From positions 1 through 35,588 of IMG/VR virus record IMGVR_UViG_3300043465_002728: DNA of 35,588 bases. One strand, written 5' to 3'. Shown piece after piece: positions 24,699 through 30,873 of this stretch. This stretch comes from a virus. The stretch's first letter is position 1, and every line of letters begins with the position of its first letter. The notes beneath the pieces were generated by a model, which saw nothing but the letters and a program-made list of their open reading frames with translations, had not been told where the DNA came from and ran no database searches. A program made the translations under genes and the position numbers.

Positions 24699-26990
24699 TC
24701 AGCTGCCTGAAGTCGGATGCGAACCCGGAAGGCCAAAGTTCGCTGTATAGCGAGCAACGCCTTTGGTTATGCGGAAATCATCTATATGCCCAAAATAGCC
24801 AGAAGTACCTGGATTTGTTGTGGAGACTGAGCCAATTACAAGTGGTTCGCCGTTAGATGGAATTGTGCCACTTGCCGTACCAATTGCTGCAGAAGTGCCA
24901 TTGACGTATAGGGTAAACGTGCCTCCACTCCTAACAAATGCCAGGTGCGTCCAAGTGTTTGCAGGGATAATATCACCAGTCGCCGCGCTTACGGCCCAAC
25001 TGGTACCATTAGTTGTGGCATAGTAATACGCACGGTACGCATTAAGTGACGAGTTGAACTGCAAGAATCCTATAACACCTCCGTAAATACTAAGCGACTG
25101 TCTTTTACCAAACAGGTATTTTTGCGTCCCATTTGCAAGGCCGTTAATAGGATTAATCCACATTTCAATTGTATAGTTTCCAGATCCAAATTCAAGACTC
25201 TGGCTTGAAGGAACAGATAGATAATCTCCAACGCCATCAAAATATAAACTCGAGCCGCCATATCTGCTTTGTGCCGTGCTAATAAAGGCATTGCCGACTC
25301 GTGATACCGCAAAGGCATTGGCGCTGCTGTCAACAAACGACGTGCTGCCATTTGCCCCATCGGCCTTCATTAGCAGCGAGACGCTTGAGAAGTACGGGTC
25401 CGAGACTGGGTGGGAGCCCGGAGGCGTAAAGTTCGCAGTGTATCGGGCGATACCTTTGGTCACACGCAAGTCGTCTATGTAGCCGTTGAGGTCGTAGGTG
25501 TAGCCGGGGACAGATGTTCTGCCGACGAGCTGGGCGTGCGTTGTAGTTACATTCTGACTCGACAGTGTTGTCGAGCCTATCAGTGCCCCGTTGAGAAAAA
25601 ATCGCGTCAGAGTCCCTTGCCGAGATACTGCTGCGTGGTGCCACTGGTTTTGGGCAACCGTGGCAGGAGCGTTGAGCCCGCCCCCGCTACCGGACTGGTA
25701 GTTCTCAAAGCCTAGCCCAGTTCCGGTGGTTGACGAGTCGCCTAGTATGTAAAAGTTGTAGCCCATGGAGGATCCTGAAGGTGCAAAACATGAAAATATG
25801 GTCGCGATTCGCTGGTTGCCCGCACTCAGCGGCGAGTTTCCAGCGATAAAAAACCAGCACTCTATGGTGAAGTTGCCAGTCCCGAAGCTGAACAGCGCGG
25901 AGTTTGCAATAGATAGGTTGTCCCCGCTGCCATCAAAATATGCACTGGATCCGCCGAACTTACTCTGTGCGGTTCTAATCGCAGCATTACCAAGCCTTGA
26001 GATGGCAAGATTATTAGCGCTGCTATCGACAAACGACGTGCTGTTATTTGCCCCGTCAGCCTTAAGTAATAGCGAGACGTTTGCGAAGGATGCGTCCACA
26101 GCGTCCGCAACCGTAAGCGTGACCGTAGCTGCAGCAGAATTCGCCGTGCCATCGTTGACCCTGAAGGTAAAGCTGTCTGAGCCGGAATAGCCGCTATTCG
26201 GAGTATACGTCAGGCTTGGAGCCGTACCGGTCAAGGAGCCGTTGGCAGGATTCGTCACAACCGTGTACGTCAATGCGCTGCCTTCGACATCGCTGCCCGC
26301 CAGAGTTATTGCAGTTGCGGTGTCACGGTTCACCGATACGCTCTGGGCAGTAGCCGCAGGCGTGTCATTGACGGCAGTTACTGTGATGCTAACGGTAGCA
26401 GTAGAAGAGTTCACGTACCCGTCGTTAACGCGGAACGTAAAGCTGTCCGAGCCGTTGTAGTTCGCATTGGGCGTATAGACCAGGTTCGGGGCGTTACCCG
26501 TCAGCACGCCATTGCTTGGGCCGGCGACTACTGCGTAGGTCAGCGGATTTCCGTCGATATCACTGCCTGTCAGGGTAATAGCAACGTAGCCGTCTTCGAG
26601 CACGCTGACGCTCTGGGCAGTAGCCTCAGGCGTGTCATTAACCGCAGTTACTGTTATTGAAACAGTAGCCACGGCCGAATCTGCTGTACCATCATTAGCT
26701 TTGAACGTAAAGCTGTCCGAGCCGTTGTAGTTTGCGTTAGGCGTATAAGTCAGGCTCGGAGCGGAGCCACTTAGGACGCCATTAGTCGGGCCGTCAACTA
26801 CTGTATAGGTCAGTATATCGCCATTTGCATCACTGGCAGTGAGCACGATGTTGGCCGCAGCATCCTCAGATGTCGAGATGTTCTGGCCTACAACTACGGG
26901 AGCCACAGGGCCGGTACCAGGTAGAACTGTATCCGAAGTCTGAGAGGTCGATAGTATAGCTGGACTTAATAAACCAAAATTACTGGGCAT
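24699..26990 (-). CDS. Cadherin-like repeat and LamG-domain protein, probable fibre or adhesin
   Basis: Likely surface-exposed virion protein that binds host or environmental glycans. After a 30-residue N-terminus come three tandem repeats of exactly 90 residues (31-120, 121-210, 211-300), each with the pattern LTYTPN-Y-GSDSFTF-NDG of cadherin-like/VCBS-type beta sandwiches. Two LamG (concanavalin A-like) domains follow at about 301-532 and 533-763, each ending in IDD-R-TKG-ARYTANF. The start at 26990 is chosen because AGGGAGAA lies five bases upstream; an earlier TTG/ATG frame to 27101 crosses a 20-base palindrome and is not needed. No signal peptide is seen, which fits a virion part rather than a secreted bacterial adhesin. 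A tail fibre or capsid decoration are both possible. Confidence 0.88.
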   Translation of the reverse strand: MPSNFGLLSPAILSTSQTSDTVLPGTGPVAPVVVGQNISTSEDAAANIVLTASDANGDILTYTVVDGPTNGVLSGSAPSLTYTPNANYNGSDSFTFKANDGTADSAVATVSITVTAVNDTPEATAQSVSVLEDGYVAITLTGSDIDGNPLTYAVVAGPSNGVLTGNAPNLVYTPNANYNGSDSFTFRVNDGYVNSSTATVSITVTAVNDTPAATAQSVSVNRDTATAITLAGSDVEGSALTYTVVTNPANGSLTGTAPSLTYTPNSGYSGSDSFTFRVNDGTANSAAATVTLTVADAVDASFANVSLLLKADGANNSTSFVDSSANNLAISRLGNAAIRTAQSKFGGSSAYFDGSGDNLSIANSALFSFGTGNFTIECWFFIAGNSPLSAGNQRIATIFSCFAPSGSSMGYNFYILGDSSTTGTGLGFENYQSGSGGGLNAPATVAQNQWHHAAVSRQGTLTRFFLNGALIGSTTLSSQNVTTTHAQLVGRTSVPGYTYDLNGYIDDLRVTKGIARYTANFTPPGSHPVSDPYFSSVSLLMKADGANGSTSFVDSSANAFAVSRVGNAFISTAQSRYGGSSLYFDGVGDYLSVPSSQSLEFGSGNYTIEMWINPINGLANGTQKYLFGKRQSLSIYGGVIGFLQFNSSLNAYRAYYYATTNGTSWAVSAATGDIIPANTWTHLAFVRSGGTFTLYVNGTSAAIGTASGTIPSNGEPLVIGSVSTTNPGTSGYFGHIDDFRITKGVARYTANFGLPGSHPTSGS
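26091..26900 (-). repeat. Three 270-bp tandem repeats encoding cadherin-like domains
   Basis: Copies at 26631-26900, 26361-26630 and 26091-26360 encode 90 residues each with no indels between them. The first two are nearly identical over the segment encoding NYNGSDSFTF (around 26440 and 26710), while the third is more diverged. The equal length suggests unequal crossing-over or recent duplication. Confidence 0.85.
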
Positions 26991-27045
26991 TAATTCTCCC
27001 TGGATCACTGGCCTTGCACGAATTTTGCTTGGCCATACTGCAGTA

Positions 27046-27052
27046 TATTTAG
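27046..27052 (-). promoter_or_regulatory. Possible late-type promoter element for the LamG gene
   Basis: On the minus strand the sequence reads GGTACTAAATATACTG, containing CTAAATA, close to the late-promoter core of T4-like phages. It lies 56 bases upstream of the LamG start codon. Short motif; could be chance. Confidence 0.3.
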
Positions 27053-27068
27053 TACCGTCGGCAGCTCC

Positions 27069-27088
27069 CGGCCGGGGTACCCCGGCCG
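27069..27088. promoter_or_regulatory. Perfect 20-base GC-rich palindrome in the divergent intergenic region
   Basis: CGGCCGGGGTACCCCGGCCG is a perfect inverted repeat between the divergently read LamG and Nudix genes. No T-run follows on either strand, so it does not look like a terminator. An operator for a dimeric regulator of the divergent pair is the simplest guess; an RNA hairpin in either leader is the alternative. Confidence 0.55.
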
Positions 27089-27139
27089 CAAAACCTATCA
27101 TTGCAGGCGCATAGAGGTAATGTCAAAAGCCGGAGCACC

Positions 27140-27556
27140 ATGATTTTTTCGCTTTTCAAACGCGCCAGCCCAGCGGTAGCAGCCGGAGCAGTCATAATAG
27201 CAAACAACACTGGCAGGATACTGCTACAACTACGCGCACCATACCTCAGTGCCGGCGGAAAATGGAGCCTGGTTGGCGGCGGAGTCGAGCCCGGAGAATC
27301 ACCAGAACGCGCCATGTTTCGCGAAATCGCCGAAGAAACAGGCGCCGCATTAGAAGGCAAACCTCAGTACCTGCACACGTATGAGAAAAAAGACTTCAAA
27401 TATCACAGCTACCTGCTGCGCATTCCAGAAGAGTTCGAACCAGTAGGCAACCAGGAGTCTGCCGAGCACCGGTGGGTAGATATTGACGACCTGCCCGAAC
27501 CGCTTCATCCCGGGATGAAGCCCCTAATACCCATAATCCTTCTCGCAATAAAATAA
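27140..27556 (+). CDS. Nudix hydrolase
   Basis: Hydrolyses a nucleoside diphosphate linked to another group; the exact substrate is not visible. The Nudix box GX5EX7REUXEEXGU is complete at residues 47-69 (E53, R61, E62, E65, E66, G68). The length is 138 residues, typical for a single-domain MutT-like enzyme. I chose the ATG at 27140 because GGAG lies five bases upstream; a TTG at 27101 would extend it with an unlikely N-terminus. It is read away from the LamG gene and closed by its own terminator. House-cleaning of damaged nucleotides, or mRNA decapping as in other phages' Nudix proteins, are candidates. Confidence 0.9.
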   Translation: MIFSLFKRASPAVAAGAVIIANNTGRILLQLRAPYLSAGGKWSLVGGGVEPGESPERAMFREIAEETGAALEGKPQYLHTYEKKDFKYHSYLLRIPEEFEPVGNQESAEHRWVDIDDLPEPLHPGMKPLIPIILLAIK

Positions 27557-27583
27557 AACAGCCAGAAACCCGTCCGGCTTGCG

Positions 27584-27615
27584 GCCCGCAGATTGTTTGC
27601 GGGCTTCTTCTTTTT
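27584..27615 (+). terminator. Terminator after the Nudix gene
   Basis: GCCCGCA (27584-27590) pairs with TGCGGGC (27598-27604) around a seven-base loop, followed by TTCTTCTTTTT. Confidence 0.85.
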
Positions 27616-27646
27616 ACCTGCCAGCCAAAATATGCCAGACCGCCGG

Positions 27647-27656
27647 CTATAAAATG
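27647..27656 (+). promoter_or_regulatory. Candidate promoter element CTATAAAATG
   Basis: CTATAAAATG lies 50 bases upstream of the proposed ATT start of the HTH gene. The same ten bases occur once more, at 29445, before another plus-strand gene. They resemble the TATAAATA late promoter of T4, which needs no -35 element. Confidence 0.4.
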
Positions 27657-27706
27657 TAATTCAATACGAGATAGGTTAAGATTTTTATTAGCAGTCGAGG
27701 TGATTT

Positions 27707-28141
27707 ATTTCTAAGTCAAGCAATTCCCAGTATCTTTATCGCGAGGTCGTGGTCGACCCTGTTATCCTTTCTACCGTTTATCTCAAAAACGCAACGTATA
27801 ACATCAACGAAGTTGAGCTGATGGAAGAACTCAAAGAACTTCAGGATCGGCTGATTGCCAAGATCAAAGAGGTCATTGATACGTGCTTGACCGAGAGGCA
27901 GCGCGAGGTGATGATACGGACGTATTTAGAGCAAAGAACGCAGATGGAAGTGGCAGACATGCTAGGGGTATGTCAGACGACTGTACATAAGATTATCTCT
28001 GGCAATATCGACTATTCCAACGGAGGGAGACGTTACGGCGGAGCGCTAAAGAAGATAAAGAAGATCTGCGAAACTGATCAAGAAGTGGTGCAGATTCTCT
28101 CTCGTCTCGAGGAGATCAAGGGACTTCTGAGCGAAACCTAG
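27707..28141 (+). CDS. Sigma-region-4-like helix-turn-helix protein, probable ATT start
   Basis: Probable transcription factor. An N-terminal helical hairpin is followed by LTERQREVMIRTYLEQRTQM and EVADMLGVCQTTVHKIISG, the pattern of sigma factor region 4 and related HTH regulators. The frame is open upstream of the GTG at 27749 back to a TGA at 27701. The only good ribosome site, GAGGTGAT (27697-27704), sits correctly for an ATT at 27707; starting there gives a natural N-terminus (SKSSNSQYLYREV). With GTG at 27749 the spacing from GAGG would be only two bases. ATT starts are rare but known, for example in bacterial infC, where they serve autoregulation. Region 2 is absent, so it is not a complete sigma factor. 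Confidence 0.75.
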   Translation: MSKSSNSQYLYREVVVDPVILSTVYLKNATYNINEVELMEELKELQDRLIAKIKEVIDTCLTERQREVMIRTYLEQRTQMEVADMLGVCQTTVHKIISGNIDYSNGGRRYGGALKKIKKICETDQEVVQILSRLEEIKGLLSET

Positions 28142-28231
28142 CGCTTTCAGGTCTTCGTCTGGCCATTATTTCCTATTAAACATGAAACCACAGAGCCCGT
28201 GATCCGGTGAACGGTTGTTTGCAGACACCAA

Positions 28232-28256
28232 CAAAAAGCCCGCTTTGCGGCGGGCC
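28232..28256 (-). terminator. Minus-strand terminator, copy of the one at 29064
   Basis: GCCCGC (28238-28243) pairs with GCGGGC (28250-28255); the T-run is on the minus strand (AAAAA at 28233-28237 of the plus strand). It lies at the end of the degenerate gene copy and resembles the terminator at 29064-29088. Confidence 0.75.
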
Positions 28257-28260
28257 ATTT

Positions 28261-28404
28261 TCATTCTTCTTCTACAGCAAGTCCTAGCAGTACGCCGTCA
28301 ACCGCGTCTCCTTCACGCGCCAGTTCAGCTGCATAAAGCTTGTTCACTACCTTTACAGGACTAGAGAGTAAATCGGCCTTGCGAGCACTTGGGGTAAAAA
28401 CAAC
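28261..28404 (-). pseudogene. Degenerate copy of the C-terminal end of the 29094 gene
   Basis: The minus-strand frame from 28404 to the TGA at 28261 encodes about 47 residues with no start codon, preceded by an in-frame TAG (28405-28407). Its translation (with ARKADLLSSPVKV and EGDAVDGVLLGLAVEEE) closely follows the last 45 residues of the protein at 29094 (ARKADLLTSLVKV, EADAVDSVLRGLAAVEE). The terminator behind it is also copied. This is a partial duplication, probably dead. The intact gene and the 28418 gene stand immediately upstream on the same strand. Confidence 0.85.
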
Positions 28405-28417
28405 CTAGCCCGGTTGC

Positions 28418-28981
28418 TTATTTTTTGATCGTACTGAGCTCTGAACCTGCATGCCCTACCTTACCAACGTTTATAGAGAACTTGCCCTCGTTGGTTTCAA
28501 CATCCAGCGTATCACCGCTTTTTGCCCAAATAAGAATTGACTCTCCATGCTTGGTCTGTTCTGCTCCTTTTGCAGATGTTACAGTTACTTGTCCATCAGC
28601 TGAGTTATGTGTTAGAAAGAGTGCCATATAATTTGGAAAATACTCTACAGTTACGCTAGCAGATTTGGTGGTTTCATCTTCTATTGGGACTATAGAGACG
28701 CCCCAGCCATGAGCATTTAGAAGTTTTAGAAGAGAATCGATTGTCCGTACTCCGTCTAGTGCACCTGCGATCTGCATGCCGGGTAAAGAATGTCGGGTTT
28801 GTCCTTCTCCACCTTGTAGTGATGCGCCACAATGGGGGCAAACTTTTTCTTTGGCACCTGCATCTACTGCAATTTTTTTAAACCGATCTCCGATATCCAT
28901 GGCTAGGCGAGCATTTCGGGCATCACCCTTCTGTAGGAATTTCTGCGCAAGGTCATACGCAGCAGCAGTCTTTTTAAGCAT
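28418..28981 (-). CDS. Unknown protein with CPHC motif (187 aa)
   Basis: Not recognised. ATG at 28981 with AGAGG six bases upstream. The N-terminus (MLKKTAAAYDLAQKFLQKGD) is a helical hairpin that resembles short helical motifs in neighbouring proteins. A single CPHCG pair follows near residue 48. A middle segment looks alpha/beta (TIDSLLKLLNAHGWGVSIV), and the C-terminal 80 residues are strand-rich (SASVTVEYFPNYMALFLTH; GQVTVTS; EGKFSINVG), like a small beta sandwich. A virion or decoration protein is possible. It lies between the intact and degenerate copies of the 29094 gene, so it appears to have been caught inside a duplication. Confidence 0.75.
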   Translation of the reverse strand: MLKKTAAAYDLAQKFLQKGDARNARLAMDIGDRFKKIAVDAGAKEKVCPHCGASLQGGEGQTRHSLPGMQIAGALDGVRTIDSLLKLLNAHGWGVSIVPIEDETTKSASVTVEYFPNYMALFLTHNSADGQVTVTSAKGAEQTKHGESILIWAKSGDTLDVETNEGKFSINVGKVGHAGSELSTIKK

Positions 28982-29063
28982 AAGGAGCCTCTTTATTTGG
29001 GGCCCTTTGCCTGAGCCCGGTCAAACTTTCATATTTCTTATTTTCGGATTCATAGAAGCAACT

Positions 29064-29088
29064 GAAAAACCCGCTTCGCAGCGGGCTT
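29064..29088 (-). terminator. Minus-strand terminator with GCGA loop
   Basis: On the minus strand CCCGCT (29085-29080) pairs with AGCGGG (29075-29070) around GCGA and is followed by five T residues. It lies six bases after the stop of the 29094 gene. Confidence 0.85.
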
Positions 29089-29093
29089 TCAAT

Positions 29094-29435
29094 TCACTCT
29101 TCTACCGCAGCCAGCCCACGCAGTACACTATCAACTGCGTCTGCTTCGTTGGCCAATCCAGCTGCATCGAGCTCGTTCGCGACCTTTACGAGGCTAGTGA
29201 GCAGGTCGGCTTTACGAGCATTTAGGGCAAACTGAATCTGGCCTAATAGTTCTCGCTCGGCCTTTGTCAACTTCTTGTCGCCCTCTGCGCGCGCCTGGAG
29301 CTCCTTCTTTTTCTTTTTTAGAAGTGCGGTTGGGATCTTCTTGTCCGCAGGCACCTTGAGCTTTTTATGCAGCTCGCCCTTTTCCTCAAGATTAACGGCT
29401 CCCTGCATCCACTTGTTTTTTTTCTTAGCAGCCAC
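29094..29435 (-). CDS. Small basic phage protein with LDAAGLANEADAVD-type helical end
   Basis: Function unknown; 113 residues. The GTG at 29435 is chosen because GAGGTG lies four bases upstream. The N-terminal part (KNKWMQGAVNLEEKGELHKK, then KVPADKKIP) resembles a short motif I recall from phage structural-gene neighbourhoods, typically followed by a run of basic residues as here. The C-terminal 45 residues form a helical hairpin with the pattern LVKVANELDAAGLANEADAV, a type also present in the 32368 protein. A degenerate copy of this end lies at 28261. Role inferred as a minor virion or assembly component; no direct evidence. Confidence 0.8.
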   Translation of the reverse strand: MAAKKKNKWMQGAVNLEEKGELHKKLKVPADKKIPTALLKKKKKELQARAEGDKKLTKAERELLGQIQFALNARKADLLTSLVKVANELDAAGLANEADAVDSVLRGLAAVEE

Positions 29436-29444
29436 TGCGCACCT

Positions 29445-29454
29445 CTATAAAATG
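29445..29454 (+). promoter_or_regulatory. Second CTATAAAATG element, upstream of lysozyme-domain gene
   Basis: Identical ten bases to those at 27647. It lies 79 bases upstream of the ATG at 29533, in the gap between divergent genes. Its complement also falls just upstream of the GTG of the minus-strand gene at 29435, so the direction of action is uncertain. Confidence 0.4.
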
Positions 29455-29463
29455 ATCTAGCGC

Positions 29464-29505
29464 ATTGCTTTGCAATATTTAGTAGAGGGGCTGAACTGGC
29501 AGCCC
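29464..29505 (+). promoter_or_regulatory. Two hairpins in the leader of the lysozyme-domain gene
   Basis: ATTGC-TTT-GCAAT (29464-29476) and GGGCTG-AACTGG-CAGCCC (29488-29505) lie between the promoter-like element and the ribosome site AGGAG (29523-29527). They could set mRNA stability or translation; no T-run follows. Confidence 0.4.
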
Positions 29506-29532
29506 TTGCTATTATTGAAGCAGTAGGAGCCC

Positions 29533-30285
29533 ATGAGCAACAAATTCCCTTTGTTTAAGACTGCTGGATCGGGGCTAAAGGCTGAGGCTGGCCTATCGGA
29601 GATTGCAGACAGCGTACTAGATAAGATAAAAGATCTTAGCGACAGTGATGCAGTCAAGACAATAAAACAGTTGCCAAAGGACATCTATAACAAGCTATTT
29701 GGCGATGATGCCGACGAGCCTGTCAGTGATGACAAGCAGGCTCCGGCTCCTCCAAAGACAAAAAAGTATTATCAGCAGGTGCTCTCGGAGAGCGAGAAGA
29801 AGACGCCGGGTGGAAAGCCTATAACTGTCACAAAGCTGCAGACCATTCCTGGTCCCCCTGGATCAGATGATGCTTTTTATGCACGAGTACTAAGTGGCAT
29901 CGGCGCTCCTGTAACACCCGAGACAAAAAAATTTCTATATGCATGGAGAAAGGCAGAGGGAGGGATGGCTGCATTTAATCCATTTAATACCACAAGATCA
30001 CTATCCGGCGAGACACTGACGAATTATAATAGCCACGGCGTAAAAAACTACCCCAGCGAAGACCACGGGGTAGCTGCAACAATTGCCACGCTTCTGGGTG
30101 GAAAGTACAGTTCTATAGTGGATGCCCTCAGGGACCAGTCTCCTGGTGCCGCTATGCGTGCGGCGCAGGCATTGGCAAAGACTCCCTGGGGCACTGGTCG
30201 CGGAGTTATAAACGTACTGCGCAGCAAGCAGATCACTCGCATGCCAATTTACTGGCTACCTGAAGAAGGCAGTGCGCTGACCTAG
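29533..30285 (+). CDS. Lysozyme-domain virion protein, peptidoglycan-degrading
   Basis: Predicted to cut peptidoglycan during infection. The N-terminal 120 residues are charged and linker-like, with Pro-rich spacers, and begin MSNKFPLFKTAGSG. From about residue 125 the sequence matches a lysozyme-like domain known from phage tail and tape-measure proteins: AWRKAEGGM (candidate catalytic E142), NPFNTTRSLSG, NYNSHGVKNYPS, GVAATIATLLGGKY, ending in PWGTG. There is no signal peptide, which favours a virion-borne enzyme over a lysis endolysin, though holin-dependent endolysins also lack one. The start is fixed by AGGAG five bases upstream. Virion-type genes follow. Confidence 0.8.
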   Translation: MSNKFPLFKTAGSGLKAEAGLSEIADSVLDKIKDLSDSDAVKTIKQLPKDIYNKLFGDDADEPVSDDKQAPAPPKTKKYYQQVLSESEKKTPGGKPITVTKLQTIPGPPGSDDAFYARVLSGIGAPVTPETKKFLYAWRKAEGGMAAFNPFNTTRSLSGETLTNYNSHGVKNYPSEDHGVAATIATLLGGKYSSIVDALRDQSPGAAMRAAQALAKTPWGTGRGVINVLRSKQITRMPIYWLPEEGSALT

Positions 30286-30295
30286 ACAGGCTATT

Positions 30296-30326
30296 CATAT
30301 GATCGGTTAATTCCGATCTTTATATG
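30296..30326 (+). terminator. Hairpin after the lysozyme-domain gene, weak terminator
   Basis: GATCGG (30301-30306) pairs with CCGATC (30313-30318) around TTAATT. CATAT (30296-30300) can pair with ATATG (30322-30326) beyond a TTT bulge. The T-run is short, so termination would be partial; a processing or stability hairpin is the alternative. Confidence 0.45.
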
Positions 30327-30393
30327 TAAAATTACCTATTAATCCGGGAGCTCTATTTTGGCCATAGGTCTAAATTACCGGTATTGGAGTAAC

Positions 30394-30873
30394 ATGAAGC
30401 TGGACATTGATTGGAATTCAATTGAGCAGGCGGTTCGGCCCTCAAAGCCTGCCACGCTGGACTTCTCAGCTGTTGGCAGCCAGTTTACAAAGGTAGCGTT
30501 TGACGTGTACAAGCGCACTGGCGAGGATTCGCTGTGGGAGCTTCGCGAGGCCGAGGACGGCCGCAAGATCCTGGTCGCTCTATATGAGGAATCAGAGGGC
30601 GAGACCGTTAAGACCGCATCTGCCTCTGAGTGGTCGGCACATGCCGACGCGTCGCGTCAATTTGTTACGCTAGCTTTCCAGGGCACTCCGGTCTACAAGT
30701 TCTCGTCCAAGGAGCACGGCTTTGATGAGGGCAGCGCAGCGCAGTTTGCTAACTACGTAGTTGCGCAGGCAAAGCAGCCCGACTTTATCGCAAAGATGGC
30801 ATTCAGCCTTACCCCGGCTCGCCGGGCACACCTGCTAGGCATCGTCCGCAATCAGGGGAAAACAAATGAGTGA
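30394..30873 (+). CDS. Probable virion protein, unknown function (159 aa)
   Basis: Not recognised. The ATG at 30394 is chosen over a TTG at 30358 because TTGGAG lies about five bases upstream. A segment near residue 50 (SLWELREAEDGRKILVALYE) forms strands typical of small phage accessory proteins, and the C-terminus is helical and basic. The stop overlaps the start of the next gene as ATGAGTGA, so the two are translated together and are probably parts of one structure. Confidence 0.75.
   Translation: MKLDIDWNSIEQAVRPSKPATLDFSAVGSQFTKVAFDVYKRTGEDSLWELREAEDGRKILVALYEESEGETVKTASASEWSAHADASRQFVTLAFQGTPVYKFSSKEHGFDEGSAAQFANYVVAQAKQPDFIAKMAFSLTPARRAHLLGIVRNQGKTNE

Noticed and set aside
27069-27088. 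Palindrome as a Rho-independent terminator
   Set aside because: No T-run follows on either strand.
28776-29225. 149-residue plus-strand frame across two minus-strand genes
   Set aside because: It runs through a terminator and two better-supported minus-strand genes that have good ribosome sites.
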